Both the position numbers and the translations under genes were made by a program. A DNA stretch of 64,000 nucleotides from Cellulosimicrobium cellulans. Lineage in GTDB: Bacteria > Actinomycetota > Actinomycetes > Actinomycetales > Cellulomonadaceae. How positions within the stretch are numbered: position 1 is the first letter of the stretch; every line of letters starts with the position of its first letter. This document shows positions 24,162 through 33,914 of the stretch, one piece after another. The DNA lies in the NCBI RefSeq assembly GCF_024124905.1, contig NZ_JAMXST010000001.1, forward strand, positions 248,001 through 312,000, read 5' to 3'. The notes below the pieces were generated by a model that worked only from the letters and a program-made list of their open reading frames with translations, was not told where the DNA came from and searched no databases.

Positions 24162-25349
24162 CTACAGGCCGAACGCGGCGCCGGCCTTCGCCGGCTCCTG
24201 GTCGTCCTCGGCGGTGCGCCCGGTCCAGCGGTCCTCGGTGCCGCCGACGTGCGCGGCGCCCTCGGTCCCGGAGGCCCTGGCGGCGGCGACGCGCTCGGCG
24301 TGGCTCGGCGGGTTCGCCGGCACGTGCGCGGGGCGCGCGGCCTCCATCTCCTTGCGGAGCACGGGCACGACCTCGCCCGCGAGGAGGTCGATCTGCTCGA
24401 GCACCGTCTTGAGCGGCAGGCCGGCGTGGTCCATGAGGAACAGCTGGCGCTGGTAGTCGCCCACGTGCTCGCGCATCGCGGCGTACCGGTCGATGACCTG
24501 CTGCGGGGAGCCGACGGTGAGCGGCGTCTCGCGCGTGAAGTCCTCCATCGACGGGCCGTGCCCGTACACGGGCGCGTTGTCGAAGTAGGGCCGGAACTCG
24601 TCCCACGCCTTCTGGGAGTCCTTGCGCATGAACACCTGGCCGCCGAGCCCGACGATCGCGGTGTCCGCAGGGCCGTGGCCGTGGTGCTCCCAGCGCTGGC
24701 GGTAGAACTGCACCATCTGCTTCGTGTGGCTGATGGGCCAGAAGATGTTGTTGTGGAAGAACCCGTCGCCGTAGTAGGCGGCCTGCTCGGCGATCTCGGG
24801 GCTGCGGATCGACCCGTGCCACACGAACGGCGGCACGCCGTCCAGCGGCCGCGGGGTCGAGGTGAAGCCCTGCAGCGGGGTGCGGAACTTGCCCTCCCAG
24901 TCCACGACGTCCTCGGTCCACAGGCGGCGCAGCAGCGCGTAGTTCTCGATCGCGAGCGGGATCCCGTTGCGGATGTCCTGACCGAACCACGGGTACACCG
25001 GGCCCGTGTTGCCGCGGCCCATCATGAGGTCCATGCGGCCGTCCGAGATGACCTGGAGCATCGCGTACTCCTCCGCGAGGCGCACGGGGTCGTTCGTCGT
25101 GATGAGGGTCGTGGACGTCGACAGGACGATGTTCTTCGTCACACCAGCGAGGTAGCCGAGCATGGTCGTCGGCGAGGACGGCACGAACGGCGGGTTGTGG
25201 TGCTCGCCCGTGGCGAAGACGTCCAGGCCCGCCTCGTCCGCGTGCTTCGCGATGGTCAGCATCGAGCGCACGCGCTCGGTGTCGTCGGGGGTCCGGCCCG
25301 TCGTGGGGTCCGTCGTGACGTCGCCGACGGTGAAGATGCCGAACTGCAT
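24162..25349 (-). CDS. LLM class flavin-dependent monooxygenase, CE1758 family
   Basis: 395 residues with the luciferase-like TIM barrel: MQFGIFTVGDVTTDPTTGRT, VFATGEHHNPPFVPSSPT, the barrel strand GRMDLMMGRGNTGPVYPWFG and the VWHGSIRSPEIAEQAAYYGD segment. It needs reduced FMN, expected from the adjacent FMN reductase. The last 50 residues are a Pro/Ala-rich tail. The GGGAGC ribosome site is good. The GCATGTACATGC palindrome 35 bases upstream is a likely operator. Family members act on xenobiotics or sulfur compounds; nothing here decides the substrate. Confidence 0.88.
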   Translation of the reverse strand: MQFGIFTVGDVTTDPTTGRTPDDTERVRSMLTIAKHADEAGLDVFATGEHHNPPFVPSSPTTMLGYLAGVTKNIVLSTSTTLITTNDPVRLAEEYAMLQVISDGRMDLMMGRGNTGPVYPWFGQDIRNGIPLAIENYALLRRLWTEDVVDWEGKFRTPLQGFTSTPRPLDGVPPFVWHGSIRSPEIAEQAAYYGDGFFHNNIFWPISHTKQMVQFYRQRWEHHGHGPADTAIVGLGGQVFMRKDSQKAWDEFRPYFDNAPVYGHGPSMEDFTRETPLTVGSPQQVIDRYAAMREHVGDYQRQLFLMDHAGLPLKTVLEQIDLLAGEVVPVLRKEMEAARPAHVPANPPSHAERVAAARASGTEGAAHVGGTEDRWTGRTAEDDQEPAKAGAAFGL

Positions 25350-25383
25350 GGTGTGCTCCCGTGGGTCCTAGGTCGATGCGTTT

Positions 25384-25395
25384 GCATGTACATGC
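25384..25395. promoter_or_regulatory. Palindromic operator candidate of LLM/FMN-reductase genes
   Basis: GCATGTACATGC is a perfect 12-base palindrome 35 bases ahead of the LLM start. The ATGTACAT core is the same as in the site at 18309-18322. Its location near the expected promoter suggests repressor control of the flavin monooxygenase unit. Confidence 0.55.
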
Positions 25396-25614
25396 GCCTC
25401 AACCGGGTGTCCCCCGGGTTTGTTCCCGGGCCCTCCCGGCACGGGTGTGAGCGTGCGCACGTCGGGGGCCGTGGCGACCGTGACGAGTTGCGTCGGGCAT
25501 CGAAACCCGGGAGCCTGGGACCGCGACGCGCCGAGGCGGACCGGATCGACGCCGTGGGCGGCGGCCAGGCCGTGGACACACCCCGCGACGTTCACCGGAC
25601 CTTCACGGCGCGCC

Positions 25615-25640
25615 GGAACACCGACCGACGGTGAGGCGTT
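25615..25640 (+). promoter_or_regulatory. SigR/SigH-type promoter of rbpA
   Basis: GGAAC (25615-25619) and GTT (25638-25640) are separated by 18 bases, matching the thiol-stress sigma factor pattern GGAAY-N18-GTT. In Streptomyces coelicolor rbpA belongs to the SigR regulon. The leader would be about 70 nt with AGGAGG before the ATG. Confidence 0.65.
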
Positions 25641-25717
25641 GCCTCTCGTAGACCGGGCCGCTGCCCGCACCCACCGGGCGCGCCCACCCACCCCCGAAGA
25701 CCCCTCAGGAGGACACC

Positions 25718-26062
25718 ATGGCCGACCGTTCGCTGCGCGGGATGAGCATCGGTGCGAAGAGCATGGAGTCGGACGAGGGCGTCGACTTCGCCCCCCGCTT
25801 CCAGGCGCACTACGACTGCCCCAACGGGCACACCATCATCCTGCCGTTCTCGACCGACGCCGAGGTCCCCCCGGTGTGGGAGTGCCGCTGCGGCGCCGAG
25901 GCGCTCCTGCGCGACGCCGAGCGCCCCGAGCCCAAGGCCGGCAAGCCGGCCCGCACCCACTGGGACATGCTGCTCGAGCGGCGCACGATCTCCGAGCTCG
26001 AGGAGCTGCTCGACGAGCGCCTCGGCCTGCTGCGCGCCGGCAAGCTGCGCCGCAGCGCCTGA
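25718..26062 (+). CDS. rbpA: RNA polymerase-binding protein RbpA
   Basis: Actinobacteria-specific RNA polymerase partner that stabilises the SigA/SigB holoenzyme and open complex. The 114 residues show the N-terminal tail (RSLRGMSIGAKSMESD), the core beta barrel with zinc-type ligands (C34, H38, C56, C58), the basic linker (KAGKPARTHWDMLLERR) and the C-terminal sigma-interaction helix (ELEELLDERLGLLRAGK). Length and every block match the family. The ATG follows AGGAGG. A perfect 36-base palindromic terminator closes the gene. Confidence 0.97.
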   Translation: MADRSLRGMSIGAKSMESDEGVDFAPRFQAHYDCPNGHTIILPFSTDAEVPPVWECRCGAEALLRDAERPEPKAGKPARTHWDMLLERRTISELEELLDERLGLLRAGKLRRSA

Positions 26063-26077
26063 CCGCCCGCGACCACT

Positions 26078-26113
26078 GAGAGGCCCGGACCCCCGCGGGG
26101 GTCCGGGCCTCTC
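26078..26113 (+). terminator. Terminator after rbpA, bidirectional
   Basis: A perfect 36-base palindrome (arms beginning GAGAGGCCCGGACCCCC) folds into a 17-pair stem with almost no loop, 16 bases after the rbpA stop. It lies between convergent genes and could serve both strands. Confidence 0.85.
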
Positions 26114-26230
26114 TGCGTCGCGGCCGGGGCCGTCGCCCTCGCACGGGCCCGTGCGCGCCGACGCGGCCCGGCACGGCCCGGGCTCGCTCGGCACGTCGCG
26201 GACTCACGCGACCCGCACCACGGCGACGCC

Positions 26231-27049
26231 TCAGCGCGGGCCGCGCCGCCCCGCGACCGACCGCGCGAGGCTCGCGAGCTGGGCCGCGCGCCGTCGAGCA
26301 CCCCAGACCGTGACCTTCCACAGCGCCTCGGTGACGATCGCGCGGCTCATCTTCGACCGCCCCGCCGTGCGCTCGACGAACGTGATCGGCACCTCCGTCG
26401 CGCGACCCCCCGCCCGCACGACCCGCCACGCCATGTCGACCTGGAAGCAGTACCCGTGCGACTCCACGCTCGCGAGGTCGACGGCGCGCAGCGCGGACGC
26501 GCGGTAGGCGCGGTAGCCCGCCGTCGCGTCGCCCAGGTGCAGCCCCAGCGCGAGGCGCACGTACGCGTTGCCCGCGCGCGAGAGCACCTCGCGGTGCCGC
26601 GGCCAGTTCTCCACGCGCCCGCCCGGGACCCAGCGCGACCCGATGACGAGGTCCGCGCCGTCGTGCGCGCCGTCCCCCGTGGCGGGGCCGAGGGCGGCGA
26701 GCAGGGACGGCAGCTGCTCCGGCTGGTGGGAGCCGTCGGCATCCATCTCCACGAGCACGTCGTACCCGGCGTCCAGGCCCCACCCGAACCCCGCGACGTA
26801 CGCGGCGCCCAGGCCCTCCTTCCCGGCCCGGTGCAGCACGTGCACGCCCGGGTCGACGGCGGCGGCGGCGTCGGCGAGGTCGCCCGTCCCGTCCGGGCTG
26901 GCGTCGTCCACCACGAGCACGTCCGCGTCCGGGACCGCGGCGCGCAGGCGTGCCAGCGTGCCCGGCAGGGTCAGCGCCTCGTCGTACGTGGGCACGACGA
27001 CGAGCACGCGCCCGCCCGGGACGCCGCCCTCCCCCGCCGGCCCGCTCAC
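26231..27049 (-). CDS. ppm1: Polyprenol monophosphomannose synthase (GT2)
   Basis: Transfers mannose from GDP-mannose to polyprenyl phosphate, the donor for membrane-side mannosylation of glycolipids and proteins. The 272 residues have the GT2 order: [52 protein letters not shown] (metal site), [20 protein letters not shown] and [12 protein letters not shown]. The GTG start overlaps the lnt stop by four bases. In M. tuberculosis both activities are fused in one protein; here they are two cotranslated genes. The lnt linkage favours Ppm1 over other GT2 enzymes. Confidence 0.9.
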   Translation of the reverse strand: MSGPAGEGGVPGGRVLVVVPTYDEALTLPGTLARLRAAVPDADVLVVDDASPDGTGDLADAAAAVDPGVHVLHRAGKEGLGAAYVAGFGWGLDAGYDVLVEMDADGSHQPEQLPSLLAALGPATGDGAHDGADLVIGSRWVPGGRVENWPRHREVLSRAGNAYVRLALGLHLGDATAGYRAYRASALRAVDLASVESHGYCFQVDMAWRVVRAGGRATEVPITFVERTAGRSKMSRAIVTEALWKVTVWGARRRAAQLASLARSVAGRRGPR

Positions 27050-28797
27050 GGCGCCTCGTCTCCGGCCGGGGCCGCGGCGGTCGGGGTGCGGCGCTCGCGG
27101 ACCGCGGTGACGACGCCCGCGGCGAGGAGCCCGAGGGCGAGGAGCTCGACGACGCGGCCCGGCCAGTCCCCAGCCCGCACGGCCGGGGTCAGGCTCGTGC
27201 GCAGCGGCAGGTCGGCGACCATCTGGTCGGCGGTGAACAGGTCGGTGCTCTGCAGGAGCTCGCCGTCGGGGGCGATGACGCCGCTGACGCCGACGGTCGA
27301 GACCTGCACGGTCGCGCGCCCGGTCGACACGGCGCGCAGGCGCGACATCGCGAGCTGCTGCGTGGACTCGGCGGTGTACCCGAAGGAGGCGTTGTTGGTC
27401 TGCACGACGAGCACCTCGGCGCCCGCGTCCACGGCGTCGTTCACGAGGCCGTCGTAGGCGACCTCGAAGCAGATGACGACGCCGAGCGGCACGGTGCGCC
27501 CGAGGCGCTCGGACGCGAGGTCCACGACCCCGGTCTCGGTGCCGGGGATCATGTCGATGGTGACCCGGTCGACCTGGTCGGAGAAGATCCGCAGCAGGGA
27601 CCGCAGGGGGATGTACTCGCCGAACGGCGCGGGGTGCTGCTTGGCGTAGCGGTCCACGACGCCCGCGCCGGGCTCCCACAGCAGCGACACGTTGTACCGG
27701 CCGCCGGTCTCGGGGTACTCCTGCGCGCCGACGAGGATCGGGGCCCCGACCTCGCGCGCGGCGTCGTCGATGGCGCGCGCCACGTCGGGCGCGGTCTGCG
27801 GGTCGAGGTCGGAGCCGTTCTCGGGCCACAGCACCACGTCGAGGTCGCCGGGCTCCACCTGGTCCAGCAGCGCGACCGTCCCCTGCAGGTGGTTGTTGAG
27901 CACCTCGGCCCGGTTCGCGAACGACCCGAGCCCGGGCTCGCCCACGTTGCCCTGCACCGCCCCGACGGCGAGCGTGCCGGCCTCGGCACGCGTGTCGAGC
28001 GGCACGAGCAGGGGCGCGGCCACGAGCGCACCGGCCACGGCGGCCGGGACGACGGCGCCCGTGACGACGTCGCGGCGGCGCACCAGCGCGAGCACCGCGA
28101 CCGCGAGCAGCGACCCGGCGAGCGCGACGAGCAGGGACACGAGGACCTCGCCCCCGAGCCAGGCCGCGCGCCCCAGCGGGGAGTCCGCCTGGGAGAACGC
28201 GAGCCGGCCCCAGGGGAAGCCGCCGAACGGGACCTCGGTGCGCGCCTGCTCGACGCCGACGAACAGCAGCGCGAACGCGACGGCCTGCGCCCCCGGGCGC
28301 CCGGCCAGCCACGACCACCGGCGGGCCCACGCCCAGGCGGCACCGAGCACGGCGACGAAGCACGCCTCCATGACGGACAGCGCGGCCCACGGCACGGTCT
28401 CGGTCGCGTAGTTGGCCCACCACAGGTGCGGCAGGAAGAACGCCAGACCCCACACGAGCCCGACGAGGAAGCCCCAGCGGGCGCCGTCGCGCCGCAGCCC
28501 CCAGAACAGCGCGGCGACGCCGACGAACGCGAGGGGCCACCACCCGCGGTCGGGGAAGGCCGCGTCCGTGGCGAGGCCGCCCGCGAGGGCCAGGAGGAGC
28601 GAGAGCGGCCGCGACGGGGGCCCGACGGGGCTGCCGCCGTCCACCACCGCGGGGGTCCCGCGTCCGTTCTCGGCGCGCACCGGCGCGGGGGGCGCCGGGG
28701 ACGAGGCGTGCGACGACCGGGTCTCCGGTCCTGAGGTGGCCGGTCCTGCGGGGCGGGGTCGCCCGGCCGGGGTGGCCGCGGGCTCGGGGGCGTGCAC
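27046..28797 (-). CDS. lnt: Apolipoprotein N-acyltransferase
   Basis: Membrane enzyme that N-acylates the lipid-modified cysteine of lipoproteins. The 583 residues comprise a Pro/Ala-rich 60-residue N-terminal tail, about six membrane helices (including [38 protein letters not shown]) and the nitrilase-like domain. Its triad is visible: Glu in VLWPENGSD, Lys in [15 protein letters not shown] and Cys in [10 protein letters not shown]. One last helix precedes the C-terminus. The GTG start is the first that includes the whole tail; a later start is possible. It forms a translational pair with ppm1. Confidence 0.92.
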   Translation of the reverse strand: MHAPEPAATPAGRPRPAGPATSGPETRSSHASSPAPPAPVRAENGRGTPAVVDGGSPVGPPSRPLSLLLALAGGLATDAAFPDRGWWPLAFVGVAALFWGLRRDGARWGFLVGLVWGLAFFLPHLWWANYATETVPWAALSVMEACFVAVLGAAWAWARRWSWLAGRPGAQAVAFALLFVGVEQARTEVPFGGFPWGRLAFSQADSPLGRAAWLGGEVLVSLLVALAGSLLAVAVLALVRRRDVVTGAVVPAAVAGALVAAPLLVPLDTRAEAGTLAVGAVQGNVGEPGLGSFANRAEVLNNHLQGTVALLDQVEPGDLDVVLWPENGSDLDPQTAPDVARAIDDAAREVGAPILVGAQEYPETGGRYNVSLLWEPGAGVVDRYAKQHPAPFGEYIPLRSLLRIFSDQVDRVTIDMIPGTETGVVDLASERLGRTVPLGVVICFEVAYDGLVNDAVDAGAEVLVVQTNNASFGYTAESTQQLAMSRLRAVSTGRATVQVSTVGVSGVIAPDGELLQSTDLFTADQMVADLPLRTSLTPAVRAGDWPGRVVELLALGLLAAGVVTAVRERRTPTAAAPAGDEAP

Positions 28798-29082
28798 GGG
28801 TGCACCCTACGCCACGCACCTGCGCGGACCGGGGTCCGCGGCGTCGGCCCGGCGGGTGATCCGCAGGCGGCCCGAGGGTGGTGTGTGCGGGCTCGCGCGC
28901 CCTTCGGCCCGTACGCCGCCGCCACCGGCGGAGCACGTTTTCTACTGAGCGCGCGAGCCCGGCCAGGTACCCGGCGCGGAACGCCGAGGGGTCGTCGTCG
29001 GTGGCTGATCCCCCTGCGGCCGCGGGGGCCGGAACACCCTGTCGAACCTACTCCGGCTCACGGCCCTGTCAAGCGGTAGCGG
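28798..29082. other. Intergenic stretch between lnt and amidohydrolase
   Basis: 285 bases without a supported gene. A short AT-richer spot near 28936-28947 (TTTTCTACTGA on the plus strand) could hold the lnt promoter read leftward. No terminator with a clear stem and no RNA gene were seen. Confidence 0.4.
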
Positions 29083-30723
29083 TCACACGAACGTGTCGAA
29101 CAGGGGGACGCCGTCGCGCACCGTCTGCAGGCACCGGGGTCGCGGCACGTCGGGGCCGAGCTCCGGCAGGAGCGGCTGCCCGGCGCGCGCGTCCGTGCTC
29201 CACGACGACGTCGTGCGCCCGAGCGCGCCCTGCACCACGAGGTGCTCGCCCCGCCACACCGCGAGGTGCGCGGGCGCCCCGACGCGCAGCTGGCCGGCCC
29301 CCGTGTGGTCCAGGCCCGCGATGCGCCACCCGCCGCGCGTGTGCGCGCGGAACGCCGCCCGCGCCGAGATCTGCTGGTCGGGGTCCACGTGCGACATCGC
29401 CGCGAGCACGCCCGCCCACGGGTCGAGGCGCGTGACGGGCGCGTCCGACCCGAACGCGAGCGGGACGCCCGCCCCCGCCAGGTCCGCGAACGGGCTCAGG
29501 CCCTCGGCCCGGGTCGCGCCCACGCGCGCCGCGTACATGCCCTGCGGCCCGCCCCACGCGGCGTCGAACCCCGGCTGGATGCTCAGGCTCACGCCGAACA
29601 GCAGCAGCGACGCCAGCGCCGTCGCGTCCACGAACAACGCGTGCTCCACCCGGTGCCGCGCCGCGCGCACCGCGCCCTGGCCGTGGACCTGCGCGGCGAC
29701 CTCGAGCCCGAGGACGAGCTCGTCCATCGCGCGGTCCCCGATGACGTGGAAGCCGCCCTGCGTGCCCGCCGCCCCGACCGCGGACAGGTGGTTCGCGATC
29801 TGCTCCGCGCTCAGGTAGAGGTTCCCCCGGTCGGTGGGGTCGGGCCCGTCCTGGTAGGGCAGGCGCATCGCCGCGGTGCGCGACCCGATCGACCCGTCCA
29901 CGTTGAGGTCGCCCGCGAGCCCCGTCAGTCCCGGCACGTCCGCGAGGACCTCGCGCGCGTCGTCGACCGTGGTGCACAGCTCGCCCCGGTACCCGACGAC
30001 GTGCGCCAGCCCCGAGGACGCGTCGCCCGTGAGCGCGAGGAGCTCGCGCAGCCCGGCGCGCGTGTCGATGTGCGGGGCGCTCATCTCGTGCACCGACACG
30101 ATCCCCTGCTCCGCCGCCGCGCGCAGCGCCGCACGGTACAGGGCGGTGCGCCGCGCGGGCGACACGTCGCGCGCGACGTCCCGGGCGACGTGGTGCGCCT
30201 CCCCCGTGACCCAGCCCGACTCGTCCCACCCGGGGCGCTCCGCCAGGGCGCAGCGCCGCGCGAGCGTCGTGGAGACCACGGCGGAGTGCACGTCGACCCG
30301 CGCCGCGTACACCGCGCGCCCGCCCGCGGCCGCGTCGAGCTCGTCGCGCGTCGGCGGACGCCCCTCGGGCCAGGACCGCTCGTCCCACCCGAACGCCAGC
30401 ACGACGTCGTCGTCCCCGACGCCCGCCGCGGCCTTCGCGACCGCCTCCAGCGCCGCCGCGAGCGTCGTCACGCCGGCGCTCGCGGACAGGTCGACGCCCG
30501 CGAGGGCGAGCCCGACCTCGAACAGGTGGACGTGCGCGTCGACGAACCCGGGCGCGACGAGCGCGCCGTCGAGGTCGATCACGCGGTCGGCGCGGGCGGC
30601 GAGCCCGTCGGCCGTGTCGTCGGCGCCGATCCAGGCGATGACGCCGTCGTCGACGAGGAGCGCTTCTGCGAACGGGTCGGCCTGGGAGTGGATCACGCCG
30701 CCGCGGTACAGGGTTGAGGCCAC
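29083..30723 (-). CDS. Amidohydrolase, YtcJ-like
   Basis: 546-residue metal-dependent hydrolase of the amidohydrolase 3 family. The first metal motif is DAHVHLFEVG, later histidines lie in GGFHVIGDRAMDEL and ARHRVEHALFVD, and the late aspartate in FGSDAPVTRLDPW. The N- and C-terminal strands form the usual small beta domain. Substrates of this family vary (formamides, hydantoin-like or aryl amides), so it stays general. A GAAGGA site precedes the GTG, and a TATCGT hexamer lies eight bases upstream. The 285-base gap to lnt downstream holds nothing recognisable. Confidence 0.85.
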   Translation of the reverse strand: MASTLYRGGVIHSQADPFAEALLVDDGVIAWIGADDTADGLAARADRVIDLDGALVAPGFVDAHVHLFEVGLALAGVDLSASAGVTTLAAALEAVAKAAAGVGDDDVVLAFGWDERSWPEGRPPTRDELDAAAGGRAVYAARVDVHSAVVSTTLARRCALAERPGWDESGWVTGEAHHVARDVARDVSPARRTALYRAALRAAAEQGIVSVHEMSAPHIDTRAGLRELLALTGDASSGLAHVVGYRGELCTTVDDAREVLADVPGLTGLAGDLNVDGSIGSRTAAMRLPYQDGPDPTDRGNLYLSAEQIANHLSAVGAAGTQGGFHVIGDRAMDELVLGLEVAAQVHGQGAVRAARHRVEHALFVDATALASLLLFGVSLSIQPGFDAAWGGPQGMYAARVGATRAEGLSPFADLAGAGVPLAFGSDAPVTRLDPWAGVLAAMSHVDPDQQISARAAFRAHTRGGWRIAGLDHTGAGQLRVGAPAHLAVWRGEHLVVQGALGRTTSSWSTDARAGQPLLPELGPDVPRPRCLQTVRDGVPLFDTFV

Positions 30724-30850
30724 AATCCTTCACGATACCGCCACAACCGCCCGAACCTCGCCGTTCCGGCGCGACGTCCGCGCAGGTGGCGGCGGGTGTC
30801 GTGCACGTCACGCGCCCGCGCGGGCTCCCGGCGGTGCGGGCGCGGGCGGC

Positions 30851-33826
30851 TCAGACGCTCGAGTACGCGACGACGCCGCGCCGCAGCTTCTCGATCGCCT
30901 GGTGCGCGGTGCGCCGCACGGCGTGCGTGGGCGCGGCGGTCGCGACCTGGTCGAGGACGTCGATCACCTGCTTGCACCAGCGCACGAAGTCGCCGGCCGC
31001 GATCTCGGAGCCGCGCAGCACGGCGTCGAGGCTGCGGCCCACGGCCCACCGGTGCACGGCGGTGACGAGGCCCTCGTCGAGGGCGCCGGTGGCGTCGATG
31101 TCGTGGGCCTCCTCGAGGTCGTCCACCTCGGACCACACGCGCGTGGTCGCCTCGAGCGCACGGGCGAGCGTGCCGTGCGGCCCGCCGGGGACGTCGGGCT
31201 CGCCGCGGTCCTCACGCCGTCCCGCGTACACGCACGTGGACACCACCGCGGCGAGGGCGGGGGCGTCGAGGTCCTCCCACACGCCGCGGCGCAGGCACTC
31301 GGCGAGCAGCAGGTCGTTCTCGGCATACAGGCGCCGCAGCCACTGTCCGTCGCGCGTGACGCGCAACCCGGCCCGCCCCGCGCGGTCGCGCTCGCCGCCG
31401 GCCCGGGCCCCGTGGGCGGGCTCCTCCGCGTCCAGGGCGTCCTCGAGCGGTGCGGCCGGGTCGTCCGCGACCTCGCCGGGGGCGAGGTAGCCGAGGGTGA
31501 GCAGGACGTCGCAGATGCGGTCGAACACGCGCGCGATGGACCCGGTGCGGCCCTCGACGCGGCGCACGAGCTGGTCGTGCTCCTTCTTGAGCCGGGCCCA
31601 CCGCTCGGCCCAGCGGGCGTGGTCCTCGCGGTCGGGGCAGTCGTGGCACGGGTGGGCGCGCAGCTGCGCGCGCAGGCGGGAGAGCTCGGCGTCGTCCGCG
31701 GCGGCGGACCGGGTGCGGGTGGTGCGCCCGGGTCGCGTGCCGGGCTCGTCGAGCGCCCCGAGGGCGTTGCGCAGCGTGGACGCGAGGTCGCGCCGCTGCG
31801 CCGGGACGCGCGGGTTGAACGACTTCGGCACCCGGACCGTGGCGACGGTGCGGATGCCGCCGGGCGCGTCGGCCACGGTGAGCTTCTTCACCTGCCGGTC
31901 CTGCGTGAGCACGGTGGGGCGCGGGCCGTCGAACCCGGCCCCCTCCCCCGGGTCGAGCACGACGACGTAGCCCGCGCGCCGCCCCGACGGCACCTCGACC
32001 ACGTCCCCGGGCCGCAGCCGCTCGAACGCCGCCACGACCTCCGCGCGCCGGGACCGGCTCGCGGCGCGCGACAGGTCGCCCTCGCGCGCGGTGATGCGCC
32101 GCCGCAGCGCCGCGTACTGGGCGAAGTCGCCCCGGTCGCACGTCATGGCCTGCGCGTACCCGTCGAGCGCCTCGGCGTGCGCCTGCGCCTGCTTCGCGAG
32201 GCCGACGACCCCGCGGTCGGCCTGGAACTGCGCGAACGACGTCTCCAGCACCTCGCGCGCCCGGTCCCGCCCGACCTGCGCGACGAGGTTGACCGCCATG
32301 TTGTACGTGGGCCGGAAGCTGGAGCGCAGCGGGTACAGGCGCTTGGACGCCAGGCCCGCGAGGTGCACGGGGTCGAGGCCCGCGTGGTCGACGACGACGG
32401 CGTGCCCCTCGACGTCGATGCCGCGCCGCCCCGCCCGGCCGGTGAGCTGGGTGTACTCGCCGGGGGTGACGTCGACGTGCGCCGTCCCGTCCCACTTGAC
32501 GAGCTTCTCCAGCGCGACGGACCGGGCGGGCATGTTGATGCCGAGCGCGAGCGTCTCGGTGGCGAACACGACCTTGACCAGGCCGCGGCTGAACAGCTCC
32601 TCGACCGTCTCCTTGAACACGGGCAGCAGGCCGGCGTGGTGCGCCGCGATCCCGCGCGCGAGCGACTCCGTCCACGTCCAGTACCCGAGCACCTCGAGGT
32701 CCTCCGCGGGGATGGTCTCGGTGCGTTCCTCGGCGACGCGCCGGATCTCCGCCTCCTCCGCGGGCGAGGTGAGGCGCAGCCCCGCCGCGAGGCACTGCTG
32801 CACGGCGCCCTCGCACCCGGCGCGGGAGAAGATGAAGTAGATCGCGGGCAGCAGCCCGTCCGCGTCCAGGGCGTCCACGACGGCGAACCGCGCCGGGGTG
32901 CGGCGCGCCCCGAGCCCGGACCGGTCGGGACCGGGGCGCCGCCCGCCCCGCCCCCGGTACCCGCGGTCGCCCGCGCCGCGCCGCCCGCCCGGGCCCGACG
33001 CGCTCGTGCGCGGGGCCGCGCGGAACGCGGCCAGCAGGTCCGGGTTGATGGGCGGGTTCACGCCCGGGTCCGTGGGGTCCACGTGCCCGGCGTAGAGGTC
33101 GAGCAGGTCCGCGCCGAGCGCCCGCCCGCCGCCCGCGTGCGCGACCCCGGTCGCCGGGTTCGCCGACGCGACGAGCACGTGCTGCCACAGCGGCACGGGC
33201 CGGCGCTCGCTGACGACGACGGTGGTGTCGCCGCGCACCATCTCCAGCCAGTCGCCGAACTCCTCGGCGTTCGACACGGTCGCGGACAGGGACACGAGCT
33301 GGACGTCGTCGGGCAGGTGGATGATGACCTCCTCCCACACCGGCCCGCGGAACCGGTCGGCGAGGTAGTGCACCTCGTCCATGACGACGAACGCGAGGCC
33401 GTCGAGCGTGCGCGAGCCCGCGTACAGCATGTTGCGCAGCACCTCGGTCGTCATGACGACGACGGGCGCCTCCCCGTTGATCGTCGTGTCGCCGGTGAGC
33501 AGACCCACGGAGTCGGCGCCGTAGCGGCGCACGAGGTCGCCGTACTTCTGGTTCGACAGCGCCTTAATCGGGGTGGTGTAGAACGCCTTGCGCCCGCCCG
33601 CGAGGGCGAGGTGGACGGCGAACTCGCCCACGACCGTCTTGCCCGCGCCCGTCGGCGCGGCGACGAGGACGCCGCGGCCCTCCTCGAGCGCCTCGCACGC
33701 GCGCTCCTGGAAGTCGTCGAGGGGGAAGTCGAGGACCTGCCGGAACTCCGCGAGCCGGGTGCGGGACGCCGCCTGGCGGGCCCGGGACGCGGCATAACGG
33801 GCGGCGGGCGATTCAGCGGCCGTCAT
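30851..33826 (-). CDS. helY: Ski2-like DEAD/DEAH helicase HelY
   Basis: 991-residue superfamily 2 RNA helicase of the HelY/Ski2/Mtr4 type. Walker A (AAPTGAGKTVVGEFAVH), PIKALSNQKY, motif II (FVVMDEVHYLADRFRGPVWE), SLSATVSNAEEFG, motif VI region (QLTGRAGRRGIDVEGHAVVV) and the long C-terminal helical DUF3516/DSHCT part are all present. A Gly/Arg-rich insertion (GPGGRRGAGDRGYRGRGG) sits between the RecA domains. The gene is in the tatC/pafB neighbourhood, as Rv2092c is in M. tuberculosis. TAGGCT ends six bases before the ATG, so it is probably leaderless. It likely acts in RNA turnover; this is family inference. Confidence 0.93.
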   Translation of the reverse strand: MTAAESPAARYAASRARQAASRTRLAEFRQVLDFPLDDFQERACEALEEGRGVLVAAPTGAGKTVVGEFAVHLALAGGRKAFYTTPIKALSNQKYGDLVRRYGADSVGLLTGDTTINGEAPVVVMTTEVLRNMLYAGSRTLDGLAFVVMDEVHYLADRFRGPVWEEVIIHLPDDVQLVSLSATVSNAEEFGDWLEMVRGDTTVVVSERRPVPLWQHVLVASANPATGVAHAGGGRALGADLLDLYAGHVDPTDPGVNPPINPDLLAAFRAAPRTSASGPGGRRGAGDRGYRGRGGRRPGPDRSGLGARRTPARFAVVDALDADGLLPAIYFIFSRAGCEGAVQQCLAAGLRLTSPAEEAEIRRVAEERTETIPAEDLEVLGYWTWTESLARGIAAHHAGLLPVFKETVEELFSRGLVKVVFATETLALGINMPARSVALEKLVKWDGTAHVDVTPGEYTQLTGRAGRRGIDVEGHAVVVDHAGLDPVHLAGLASKRLYPLRSSFRPTYNMAVNLVAQVGRDRAREVLETSFAQFQADRGVVGLAKQAQAHAEALDGYAQAMTCDRGDFAQYAALRRRITAREGDLSRAASRSRRAEVVAAFERLRPGDVVEVPSGRRAGYVVVLDPGEGAGFDGPRPTVLTQDRQVKKLTVADAPGGIRTVATVRVPKSFNPRVPAQRRDLASTLRNALGALDEPGTRPGRTTRTRSAAADDAELSRLRAQLRAHPCHDCPDREDHARWAERWARLKKEHDQLVRRVEGRTGSIARVFDRICDVLLTLGYLAPGEVADDPAAPLEDALDAEEPAHGARAGGERDRAGRAGLRVTRDGQWLRRLYAENDLLLAECLRRGVWEDLDAPALAAVVSTCVYAGRREDRGEPDVPGGPHGTLARALEATTRVWSEVDDLEEAHDIDATGALDEGLVTAVHRWAVGRSLDAVLRGSEIAAGDFVRWCKQVIDVLDQVATAAPTHAVRRTAHQAIEKLRRGVVAYSSV

Positions 33827-33914
33827 GGTGCCAGCCTACGGTCCACCGCCGACCTCGCCGGTCGGCGCGCGGGCCGCCTCGCCGACCAGCCGCCTCCCGG
33901 TCGCCGGCGGGGTG

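Larger units (their letters stand above)
25350..25717. promoter_or_regulatory. Divergent region between LLM gene and rbpA
   Basis: No gene is supported in these 368 bases. On the left are a palindrome and a minus-strand TAGGAC candidate -10 for the LLM gene. On the right are a SigR/SigH-type promoter and an AGGAGG ribosome site for rbpA. The middle, about 25420-25600, holds nothing I can identify. Confidence 0.6.
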
